Positions 1 to 8,686 of a stretch of DNA of 64,000 nucleotides are shown here, piece after piece. The stretch is taken from positions 1 through 64,000 of the forward strand of contig CAYMAX010000002.1 in NCBI GenBank assembly GCA_964388595.1, given 5' to 3'. Position numbers and translations under genes: made by a program. Below the pieces are notes generated by a model. That model had not been told where the DNA came from. It was given only the letters and a program-made list of their open reading frames with translations, and ran no database searches. This DNA is from CAYMAX01 sp964388595. GTDB lineage: Bacteria > Bacteroidota > Bacteroidia > Bacteroidales > UBA932. Positions within the stretch are counted from its first letter, which is position 1. Each line of letters starts with the position of its first letter.

Positions 1-902
1 AGAAGTTTCTGTAAAATTCTCAAATGAGGGGCCTGGTTATGTTCTGCCACCACGTTTTCTATCTCCTCTTTATCAAGCATTGTGAATATCCTGATGTATT
101 TCTGAGCATCTTCATCGCTCACATTGAGCCAAAACTGGTAGAATGTGTATGGTGAAGTACGGTCGGCAGAGAGCCAAATATTCCCTTTCTCGGTCTTACC
201 AAATTTACCACCATCTGCTTTGGTGATGAGAGGACAAGTGAGGGCATAGGCTTCTCCCGAAAGTTTGCGACGTATTAACTCGGTACCTGTCGTGATATTT
301 CCCCATTGGTCGCTTCCTCCCATTTGCAATTTGCATCCATAATGCTCATACAAGTATGTGAAGTCATAACCCTGCAGAAGCTGATATGAAAATTCTGTAA
401 AAGACATTCCTTCTCTGTCCTCTCCGGAAAGTCTTTTTTTCACAGAATCTTTACTCATCATATAGTTGACGGTAATATGCTTGCCGATATCTCTCACAAA
501 ATTTAAAAAACTGTAATCCTTCATCCAATCCCAATTATTCACCAATATTGCTGCATTGGATGAGGTGCTGTCAAAATCAAGAAAACGGGAAAGTTGTTTT
601 TTAATCTCAGTTTGATAGTGATGAAGGGTCTGCTCATCAAGGAGATTCCTTTCGGCCGATTTCATGGAAGGGTCACCTACCATCCCCGTTGCTCCCCCCA
701 AAAGTGCGATAGGTCTGTGACCGCAATTCTGAAGATGCTTAAGCATCATTACACCCACCAGGTGCCCAATATGCAACGAATCTGCCGTTGGGTCAATTCC
801 CAAATAACCTGAACATTGCTCTTTCATTAAAAATTCCTCGGTGCCGGGCATCATATCATGAATCATCCCTCTCCACTCAAGTTCTTTGACAAAATTCTTC
901 AT
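1..902 (-). CDS. tyrS: Tyrosyl-tRNA synthetase (3' part cut off by window edge)
   Basis: This gene charges tRNA-Tyr with tyrosine in the cytoplasm. Reading the minus strand from an ATG at 902 gives [13 protein letters not shown] and then the class I signature HIGH at residues 44-47, in the context [17 protein letters not shown] motif near residue 232 is the usual bacterial TyrS form of KMSKS. The stretch GGSDQWGNI is the tyrosine-binding region typical of the family. About 300 residues are visible; the C-terminal S4-like RNA-binding part lies beyond position 1. The gene is separated from upstream groEL by a clear terminator, so it needs its own promoter in the roughly 60 bp before the start. 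The assignment is secure. Confidence 0.95.
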   Translation of the reverse strand, partial: MKNFVKELEWRGMIHDMMPGTEEFLMKEQCSGYLGIDPTADSLHIGHLVGVMMLKHLQNCGHRPIALLGGATGMVGDPSMKSAERNLLDEQTLHHYQTEIKKQLSRFLDFDSTSSNAAILVNNWDWMKDYSFLNFVRDIGKHITVNYMMSKDSVKKRLSGEDREGMSFTEFSYQLLQGYDFTYLYEHYGCKLQMGGSDQWGNITTGTELIRRKLSGEAYALTCPLITKADGGKFGKTEKGNIWLSADRTSPYTFYQFWLNVSDEDAQKYIRIFTMLDKEEIENVVAEHNQAPHLRILQKL

Positions 903-961
903 CGTACTCTTATTTGCTGATTTACCGTGCAAAAGTAGCAATTATTATCTCATTTAACATC

Positions 962-994
962 AAAAAAGCCGGTTGATAACATCAATCGGCTTTT
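962..994 (-). terminator. Intrinsic terminator of groES-groEL
   Basis: A 10-bp stem (GCCGGTTGAT paired with ATCAATCGGC, one G-U pair) with a 3-base loop is followed on the minus strand by a run of T. It lies 20 bp past the groEL stop and before tyrS. Confidence 0.85.
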
Positions 995-1013
995 CAATAC
1001 TACTATAAGAATT

Positions 1014-2654
<1,641 letters not shown>

Positions 2655-2924
2655 TTACATTATTGCTAAAACATCTGACTGGCGCATCATAAGATAATTC
2701 TTGCCATCTACCGTGATCTCAGTTCCCGAATATTTGCCATAGAGGACATTATCACCTGCCTTGAGTTCCATGGGTTCGTCTTTCTTTCCGGCACCGACTG
2801 CAATAACTTTACCCTGTTGTGGCTTTTCTTTAACTGTTTCCGGAATATAAATTCCGCTTGCTGTTTTGGTCTCAGCTTCTTTGGGTTCTATTAACACCCT
2901 GTCTGCTAATGGTTTAATTTTCAT
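2655..2924 (-). CDS. groS: Co-chaperonin GroES (10 kDa)
   Basis: GroES is the heptameric lid of the GroEL chamber. The 89-residue protein has the standard beginning [14 protein letters not shown], the flexible mobile loop [12 protein letters not shown] (about residues 17-28) that contacts GroEL, and the conserved [13 protein letters not shown] strand. It is the first gene of the groES-groEL operon. The 135-bp gap upstream is shared with the divergent nhaD gene. I could not identify a good TAnnTTTG promoter for groES on the minus strand. Confidence 0.98.
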   Translation of the reverse strand: MKIKPLADRVLIEPKEAETKTASGIYIPETVKEKPQQGKVIAVGAGKKDEPMELKAGDNVLYGKYSGTEITVDGKNYLMMRQSDVLAIM

Positions 2925-3025
2925 TTTAGTAAAATTTAAATGTATAATTATTTGATTTCAATATTTCTTAGCGCAGGTTGTTGAAACAAAATAAGTGCCA
3001 AATGATTTTTCTGCCATATTGTCAC

Positions 3026-3033
3026 TATATTTG
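3026..3033 (+). promoter_or_regulatory. Bacteroidota -7 promoter element for nhaD
   Basis: TATATTTG matches the Bacteroidota consensus TAnnTTTG and ends 26 bp before the nhaD ATG. No convincing -33 TTTG is present. Confidence 0.5.
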
Positions 3034-3059
3034 CGATACAACTTTTAAAACACTATGTT

Positions 3060-4439
3060 ATGACCGTCTTTTACCTGATGCCTGTAATTTTTGTTTTAGG
3101 CATTCTCGCCATCGCTTTTGAAGATACTATCAAGATCAATAAAGCTGCTTCAGCCATCGCCACTTGTATTATTTTATGGCTTTTATATCTTTTGGATGCT
3201 GTCGGCCTTTTCGCGTCACATCCACCCGAATATCTCTACAATTTCATGGCAGGATTTCCCGAATTTGCCGATCTGAGTGTCACACAACAAGCCTATAAAT
3301 ATCTTGAAGTTTCCTTAGTTCAGTCTCTCGGAGATGTTTCCACTACTTTGTTTTTTGTTTTGGCATCCATGGCCATCATAGAGATACTTGACTCTCACGG
3401 TTCATTTTCTGTCATAACGCGCTCTATCAAGACCAAAAGCAAGAGAAAGTTGTTGTGGATTTTCTCAATAATAACTTTCTTTCTATCAGCCCTTTTGGGA
3501 GATTTAGCCACTGTCATAGTTGTTATCGCCATCATTCGTAAACTTGTCCCCGAAAAGGGCGACAGACTTCTATATGCCTGCATGACAATCATAGCTGCCA
3601 ACGCAGGCGGTTCCTGGTCACCTATCGGTGATGTCACCACCCTCATTCTGTGGACAGGGCACAATCTTACCGCCCCTCATCAAATAACACATGTGTTTCT
3701 TCCTGGTTTAGTGATGATGTTAGTTCCTTTGGCCATCGTAACATTTATGTTTAAGAAAGGCGATTTAGTCGGAGAAGTGACGACAAATCATGCTTCTGCT
3801 TTGCCATCTTACATTACCCCGAATTTTCAGACTACATTGCTTTGGATTGGTATCGCATCGCTTGCTTTGGTCCCAGTACTTCAAAGTGTACTTCAACTTC
3901 CACCTTTTATGGGTGTATTGCTTGGATTGGCCATACTATGGATTATCACAGATGTCAAAAGTGCCCGTTCAAATGACCCTACTGCCGATAGTATAAGGGT
4001 TTCTTCTCTTTTTGAAAAGTTGGATATATCGACGGTACTCTATTTTCTTGGGGTTTTGATGTCTGTTAAGGCTCTCAATTCGGTTGGCTTCCTCAGAACT
4101 CTGTCTCAAGGTCTTGATTCAGTTATTTCTCAACCCAATATGACTGCATTTCTACTTGGTATTTGCTCTTCATTCCTCGACAATGTAGCACTCGTGGCAG
4201 CCACTATGGGGATGTATCCATTGGCAGATGTAGGTGCCTATATGACAGATAGTTCCTTCTGGACATTTCTCGCTTACTGCTCTGTCACAGGAGGCAGTAT
4301 CCTGATTATCGGTTCTGCTTCCGGTGTGACAGTAATGGGAATAGAAAAAATACCATTCAGCTACTATTTAAAAAGGTTTTCTCTCTTAGCTCTTTTGGGA
4401 TACGGCGCAGGAGCAGGAATATATCTCCTAATTAGTTGA
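3060..4439 (+). CDS. nhaD: Na+/H+ antiporter, NhaD family
   Basis: This inner-membrane protein exchanges sodium (or lithium) for protons and belongs to the ion-transporter (arsenite permease-like) superfamily. The 459 residues consist almost entirely of hydrophobic helices. The conserved segment NAGGSWSPIGDVTT lies near residues 180-193, and SFLDNVALVAA lies near residue 370; both are hallmark half-helix regions of NhaD. The length fits the family. A short ATG-TTA-TGA precedes the true start and overlaps it out of frame, which is probably incidental. The gene is first in a tight operon: its TGA overlaps the ATG of tadA. Substrate is inferred from family only. Confidence 0.9.
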   Translation: MTVFYLMPVIFVLGILAIAFEDTIKINKAASAIATCIILWLLYLLDAVGLFASHPPEYLYNFMAGFPEFADLSVTQQAYKYLEVSLVQSLGDVSTTLFFVLASMAIIEILDSHGSFSVITRSIKTKSKRKLLWIFSIITFFLSALLGDLATVIVVIAIIRKLVPEKGDRLLYACMTIIAANAGGSWSPIGDVTTLILWTGHNLTAPHQITHVFLPGLVMMLVPLAIVTFMFKKGDLVGEVTTNHASALPSYITPNFQTTLLWIGIASLALVPVLQSVLQLPPFMGVLLGLAILWIITDVKSARSNDPTADSIRVSSLFEKLDISTVLYFLGVLMSVKALNSVGFLRTLSQGLDSVISQPNMTAFLLGICSSFLDNVALVAATMGMYPLADVGAYMTDSSFWTFLAYCSVTGGSILIIGSASGVTVMGIEKIPFSYYLKRFSLLALLGYGAGAGIYLLIS

Positions 4440-4873
4440 TGGATATTCATGAAAAATATATGAAAGAAGCTCTCCGCGAAGCTGTTAAAGCCGGGTCTGT
4501 CGGGGAGATACCTATTGGCGCAGTGGTCGTCTGCGAAGGGTCCATCATCGCCCGAGCCCACAATCTCAATGAGACTCTTCACGATCCTACTGCTCACGCA
4601 GAGATGCAGGCGATTACAATGGCCACAGACAAACTCGGAGGCAAATACCTTGATGTTTGCACCCTGTATGTCACAATTGAACCCTGTCCCATGTGCGCTG
4701 CTGCCCTGAATTGGGCACAGATAAAAAGTGTGGTATATGGTGCAAAAGACCCCAAAAGAGGATATTCACTTTTTTCTCCGTCGTTGCTCCATCCCAAGAC
4801 AGTCGTAATCTCAGGAGTGATGGAAGATGAGTGCGGAAAGCTCGTCTCTGATTTCTTTAAAACCATACGTTAG
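4439..4873 (+). CDS. tadA: tRNA adenosine(34) deaminase TadA / nucleoside deaminase
   Basis: TadA converts wobble adenosine of tRNA-Arg(ACG) to inosine; relatives deaminate free bases. The 144-residue protein has the zinc and catalytic motif HAE near residues 52-54 (TAHAEMQAI) and the second zinc motif PCPMC near residues 82-86, in the correct CDA-fold order. I chose the ATG at 4439, which overlaps the nhaD stop (TGATG), over a TTG three bases earlier. The C-terminal half (SLFSPSLLHPKTVV) resembles TadA and guanine-deaminase-like Bacteroidota proteins, so tRNA specificity is probable rather than proven. Confidence 0.85.
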   Translation: MDIHEKYMKEALREAVKAGSVGEIPIGAVVVCEGSIIARAHNLNETLHDPTAHAEMQAITMATDKLGGKYLDVCTLYVTIEPCPMCAAALNWAQIKSVVYGAKDPKRGYSLFSPSLLHPKTVVISGVMEDECGKLVSDFFKTIR

Positions 4874-5313
4874 TGGAATTTTTGCAGGAATGGGGTTATT
4901 GGGGACTGTTCCTTGGTTCTTTTATGGCGGCCACTGTTGTCCCTTTTTCTGCAGATTTTCTCATTATTGGACTTCTTTTGGCCGGAGGCGATCCCATCTT
5001 ATGTTTTTTTGCCGCTACTTCAGGCAACTGGTTGGGAAGCCTCTCCTCTTATTGGCTGGGATGGCTTGGAAAGTGGAAATGGATAGAAAAATGGTTTCAT
5101 ATTACCCAGGAAAAGCTTCAGAAACAAAAGGAAAAGATTGATAAATATGGGGCGTTGCTCGCACTTCTGAGTTGGACGCCATTTGTAGGCGATATATTTT
5201 CTATAGGCTTGGGATTTTATAAAATCAATTTCTGGAAGTGTTCCATCTATATGCTGATAGGTAAAGCTGTTAGATTTGCTTTTTGGATAGCTTTGTACTA
5301 CTTGTTTTATTGA
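4873..5313 (+). CDS. YqaA/DedA-type VTT-domain membrane protein
   Basis: This small inner-membrane protein of 146 residues belongs to the VTT (SNARE-associated, DedA-like) superfamily. It shows the re-entrant-loop region GLFLGSFMAATVVPFSADF near residues 10-28, a second conserved segment WTPFVGDIFSIGLGFYKI near residues 107-124, and a final hydrophobic helix. It is the short YqaA form, shorter than full DedA (about 200 residues). The likely start is GTG at 4873, overlapping the tadA stop (TAGTG); no ATG gives a complete protein. The DedA family is linked to lipid flipping and membrane homeostasis, but the role of YqaA proteins is not established. Confidence 0.8.
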   Translation: MEFLQEWGYWGLFLGSFMAATVVPFSADFLIIGLLLAGGDPILCFFAATSGNWLGSLSSYWLGWLGKWKWIEKWFHITQEKLQKQKEKIDKYGALLALLSWTPFVGDIFSIGLGFYKINFWKCSIYMLIGKAVRFAFWIALYYLFY

Positions 5314-5330
5314 AAAAATATCTATATTTG
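5301..5330 (+). promoter_or_regulatory. Promoter of tRNA-Gln and the following lipoprotein gene
   Basis: CTTG at 5301-5304, an 18-base gap and TATATTTG at 5323-5330 match the Bacteroidota -33/-7 arrangement. The element lies inside the 3' end of the VTT gene and ends 11 bp before the tRNA. Confidence 0.75.
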
Positions 5331-5341
5331 CACCCCGTAAT

Positions 5342-5412
5342 TGACCTATGGTGTAATGGTAGCACTTCAGATTTTGGTTCTGTCAGTAGAGGTTCGAATC
5401 CTCTTAGGTCAA
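5342..5412 (+). tRNA. tRNA-Gln (anticodon TTG)
   Basis: The 71-base sequence folds as a cloverleaf. The acceptor TGACCTA pairs with TAGGTCA, followed by discriminator A. The anticodon loop is TTTTGGT, giving anticodon TTG. The T arm is AGAGG-TTCGAAT-CCTCT. CCA is not encoded. A lipoprotein ATG begins only 2 bases after the discriminator base. Confidence 0.95.
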
Positions 5413-5414
5413 CA

Positions 5415-6365
5415 ATGAAGCGAATACTCATCTTTGTTGTCATTAGCTTTTTAGCTTTCAGCTGTGCTTCTCATCCCAATAATGATTCTTCTATTTCGCA
5501 TCCTTTCCCCAAAGTCACCATTCCATCTTTTATCGATACAGAGGCAGGTTGTTACGAATATTTGGCATTGCACTACTGGGATAGATTTATGGATTCTTCG
5601 TTGGTCTATTCTCAAGATACTTCTTTAGTCGGGGGGGTTAAGCGTGAGGATTTTAATAATGCCTATCTGGAATACATCACGATACTGCAAAACGTTTCAG
5701 TCTCCTGTTTCCTTTCTGCTCAGGACAAAGCTGTTCATAAAGCCGAAATACTGAAAACAGAACACCCGGAGAATACTGTCTTTGATTATTTTATTAAAAT
5801 TTCAGAGCATGTGTTGTATGGTGCTAATTCAGATTATCGCAATGAAGAGATGTTCATACCTATCCTTGAAACTCTCTCCTCTTCAGTTCTTGTGAATCCT
5901 CTGTCTCGAATTAAATATCAGCAACTCCTCTCTGATTGCTGCCTCAACAGACTTGGGACACCAGCCACAGACTTCAAATACACCACTTCAAATGGTAAAA
6001 ATGGAAGTCTTTATAAAATATCTTCTCCATATACTTTACTTTTCTTTTCCAACCCTGGTTGTAATGAATGTCTGTTAACCATTGATGCTCTCAATGATTC
6101 TGAACAGGTTCAGAGATTGATAGCGACAGGAAAATTAACCATATTGAATATCTATATCGACCCCGATATCGCCGAATGGATGAAATATTCATCTCAATAC
6201 CCGAAAGATTGGATTAATGCGTATGATGCAGAGTCCACCGTAAGAAATAGTCACCTTTATAATGTACGTGCCATCCCTTCTCTCTATTTGCTCGATAAAA
6301 AAAAGAATGTCATCTGTAAGGATGACACTCTTCCCTCTATCTTACATCACCTGAACTATCTATAG
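5415..6365 (+). CDS. DUF5106-type lipoprotein with thioredoxin-like C-terminus
   Basis: The 316-residue product begins MKRILIFVVISFLAFSCAS, a lipoprotein signal with Cys17 at the lipobox. The middle resembles the DUF5106 region of Bacteroidota. The last third is a thioredoxin-like fold with a CxxC (CNEC, about residues 216-219) after FFSNPG and a cis-Pro-like AIPSLYLLD segment. It is therefore probably a periplasm-facing thiol-disulfide protein anchored to a membrane. The reading frame runs back through the tRNA to 5283, but only the ATG at 5415 gives a signal peptide. The gene must share the tRNA-Gln promoter. Its end overlaps the convergent gene by 6 bp. Confidence 0.75.
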   Translation: MKRILIFVVISFLAFSCASHPNNDSSISHPFPKVTIPSFIDTEAGCYEYLALHYWDRFMDSSLVYSQDTSLVGGVKREDFNNAYLEYITILQNVSVSCFLSAQDKAVHKAEILKTEHPENTVFDYFIKISEHVLYGANSDYRNEEMFIPILETLSSSVLVNPLSRIKYQQLLSDCCLNRLGTPATDFKYTTSNGKNGSLYKISSPYTLLFFSNPGCNECLLTIDALNDSEQVQRLIATGKLTILNIYIDPDIAEWMKYSSQYPKDWINAYDAESTVRNSHLYNVRAIPSLYLLDKKKNVICKDDTLPSILHHLNYL

Positions 6366-6956
6366 TTTTCTTGAAATCACAGCTATGGCTCTCGAAGTCT
6401 TCTTGAGCCCATCGTTAATAACCAACCGCACTCCATCCACAAACATATTGGCCTGTTCTCCTGTACCGGCTATGTTGATATCTCCGGCACCTATCCATTG
6501 ACATATCTTGAGGAATTCTTCTTTAGTGACCCCTTTGTAACCATTTTCCCCTTTCACCAATACACATACAGTTAAATCATCATCTTTGTAAATAACAGCA
6601 CTCCGTGATGTCTTTTCATCATCTTGCACAGAGGAATCTTCCTCAACAGGGTCAGAGATAACAACTACGGCAGAATTCCTGCGGAAAATTTCAAACATAG
6701 CTTCGGGAGGGTTGTTCTCAACATCTATAAGAGAGGTATATTGAGGGTCGACTGTGACGATGGAGACGACTACATCAGAATCAAAAAGGGCACCTTTGGC
6801 AAATACACATTCACTCAATTTCACCCCTTTGACAATATTGTTGTATACCCAGGAGGCATCCGTCAAAATCATTGATTCGTTTTGCGCAGAAGACCTGATC
6901 ACAGGAAGTGATAGAAGTACCAATATAAGAAATGCCTTTTTCAATAAATGTTTCAT
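6360..6956 (-). CDS. Secreted protein of unknown function
   Basis: The 198-residue product has an N-terminal signal peptide ending in SSAQ (about residue 25), typical of periplasmic or exported Bacteroidota proteins. The rest is an acidic, soluble domain with no motif I recognise. Conserved-looking segments are GAGDINIAGTGEQANMFVDG and the C-terminal RAIAVISRKL. The start codon adjoins the stop of the upstream Na+/Pi transporter on the same strand (1-base overlap), so the two are co-transcribed and may be linked in function. The stop overlaps the DUF5106 lipoprotein gene on the other strand by 6 bp. Confidence 0.6.
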   Translation of the reverse strand: MKHLLKKAFLILVLLSLPVIRSSAQNESMILTDASWVYNNIVKGVKLSECVFAKGALFDSDVVVSIVTVDPQYTSLIDVENNPPEAMFEIFRRNSAVVVISDPVEEDSSVQDDEKTSRSAVIYKDDDLTVCVLVKGENGYKGVTKEEFLKICQWIGAGDINIAGTGEQANMFVDGVRLVINDGLKKTSRAIAVISRKL

Positions 6957-8644
6957 CAGTTGATTTCCACTATTGCTTCGGATACATTAATAATATAATC
7001 TCCGACACGTTCACATTCGACCACCAAATCCATATAATAAACCCCGATGAGATAGGAACTTTCCGTATTGTCGATGTTCAACAGATGTTCCTCTTTCAGA
7101 TTGTCACGATACTCATTAATGTCGTGCTCTGCGTCTTGAGCATTGGCGATATTGGGTATCTTGGAATAACCGAGAGATATATTTATCAACATACTGTTCA
7201 ACGCATTATCTACAAGGTCCATCATATGGTTGAGTTTCTTGAGAGTAACTGTATCGAATTTCTGTTCGTGAAGATTTTTTCTCTGTAGTATCCTTGCTAT
7301 ATTGAACCCTGAATCGCCCATCCTTTCCAATTCACTGATGACTTTATACATGGCCTGAATACGCCTTGAACTCTCTTCTCCCACTTCCCCTTCGCTGATG
7401 TTGCTCAAATATTTGGCTATTTCATACTCTATGTTATCCGTTATTTGTTCATAGTGCTCAAGCTTTTTGTACAGATCGTCAAACATCTTCTCATTGTCGG
7501 AATTATTAATAGCCTCTCTTGCATATTTGTATTGTTTGGTGACAATTTGCGAAAAATGAATAATTTCCTGCTTTGCCTGTCCCAGAGAAAGCTCTGCAGT
7601 ACTCAATAGACCACTATGTATATATTTAAGTCTGAACACCTCTTCTTCTTTAGGACTTTTAATGAGCCATGTCACAAGTTTAACAATCTGAGGGGTAAAA
7701 CCGACGAGAATTATCGTATTGATAATATTGAATAACGTATGAACAGTTGATACGGCATACAAAAGAGAATCAGTAGAGGTAAATGGATCCGCTCCTCCAA
7801 GACCCATGACAATTTTTGAAACCAGCCATAGTAACGGATGGAATACAATCAAAGCCCACGTAACTCCAAACACATTGAAGAAAGTGTGGGCCAGCGCCGC
7901 CCTTTTGGCGGAAACATTACCTACGGCTGCTGCAAGATTGGCTGTAATTGTGGTACCTATGTTTTCTCCAAGCACCATAGCGGCCGCTATCTCAAATGGA
8001 ATCCATCCCAAATTGCAAAATACGAGGGTAAGAGCCATAGTTGCACTGGAAGACTGCAGTATGATGGTAAGCAGTGTGCCAATCCCCACAAATAAAAGTA
8101 TTGACCAATAGCCCCAACCTGTCCAACTCTTGATAAATGAAAGAGCTTCGGGGTTGGCACTCATATCGGGTATCGAATCTTTCATGAAACTCAACCCGAT
8201 AAAGAGTAATGAGAAACCTACTATCATCTCACCAATGTTCTTTTTCTTTTTCGATTTGCACATAATAAGTACAAACCCGACACCCATTAACGGTACGGCA
8301 ATGTTTGCAATATCTGCAGTAAAACCGAGAAGAGAAACTAACCACGCAGTGACAGTAGTTCCAATATTGGCTCCCATTATAACACCTACCGCTTGTGTCA
8401 ATGAGAGAATACCTGCATTTACAAAGCTTACCACCATTACAGTGGTAGCGCTTGAAGACTGAATAATAGCAGTAATAAAAGTACCCGTAAGAATCCTCTT
8501 GAAAGGATTGGAGGTCATAGCTGCTAAGAAACCCCTGAGTTTCTGTCCTGCTACTTTCTGTAGAGATTCGCTCATAAGGGTCATACCATAGAGAAACATC
8601 CCTAAAGACCCCAGTAGAGTAATAATTGGAATAATAAAGTTCAT
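6956..8644 (-). CDS. Na+/phosphate cotransporter family protein with PhoU-like tail
   Basis: This inner-membrane transporter (NptA/YjbB type, SLC34-like) is predicted to move phosphate with sodium. Its 562 residues contain two inverted Na/Pi repeats, each with the signature QSSSAT (IIQSSSATTVMVV near residues 61-73 and LQSSSATMALTL near residues 197-208). They are followed by a soluble helical C-terminal PhoU-like region from about residue 340. The length and order match the Bacteroidota family. Whether it imports or exports phosphate cannot be told here. It diverges from the large surface-protein gene across only 42 bp. Confidence 0.88.
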   Translation of the reverse strand: MNFIIPIITLLGSLGMFLYGMTLMSESLQKVAGQKLRGFLAAMTSNPFKRILTGTFITAIIQSSSATTVMVVSFVNAGILSLTQAVGVIMGANIGTTVTAWLVSLLGFTADIANIAVPLMGVGFVLIMCKSKKKKNIGEMIVGFSLLFIGLSFMKDSIPDMSANPEALSFIKSWTGWGYWSILLFVGIGTLLTIILQSSSATMALTLVFCNLGWIPFEIAAAMVLGENIGTTITANLAAAVGNVSAKRAALAHTFFNVFGVTWALIVFHPLLWLVSKIVMGLGGADPFTSTDSLLYAVSTVHTLFNIINTIILVGFTPQIVKLVTWLIKSPKEEEVFRLKYIHSGLLSTAELSLGQAKQEIIHFSQIVTKQYKYAREAINNSDNEKMFDDLYKKLEHYEQITDNIEYEIAKYLSNISEGEVGEESSRRIQAMYKVISELERMGDSGFNIARILQRKNLHEQKFDTVTLKKLNHMMDLVDNALNSMLINISLGYSKIPNIANAQDAEHDINEYRDNLKEEHLLNIDNTESSYLIGVYYMDLVVECERVGDYIINVSEAIVEIN

Positions 8645-8664
8645 TGTTTAAGATATTAATTTTG

Positions 8665-8672
8665 CAAATATA
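8665..8672 (-). promoter_or_regulatory. -7 element for the Na+/Pi transporter
   Basis: On the minus strand the sequence is TATATTTG, 20 bp from the transporter ATG. A minus-strand TTTG at 8691-8694 (gap 18) serves as -33 and lies inside codons 2-3 of the divergent gene. Confidence 0.65.
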
Positions 8673-8673
8673 C

Positions 8674-8681
8674 TATCTTTG
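8674..8681 (+). promoter_or_regulatory. -7 element for the large surface-protein gene
   Basis: TATCTTTG ends only 5 bp before the ATG at 8687 and 1 bp from the opposite-facing -7 element. The transcript would be leaderless or nearly so. No good -33 is seen. Confidence 0.45.
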
Positions 8682-8686
8682 CTTTC

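Noticed and set aside
5283..5414. N-terminal extension of the lipoprotein frame through tRNA-Gln
   Set aside because: The segment is tRNA sequence translated by chance, and it would destroy the lipoprotein signal.
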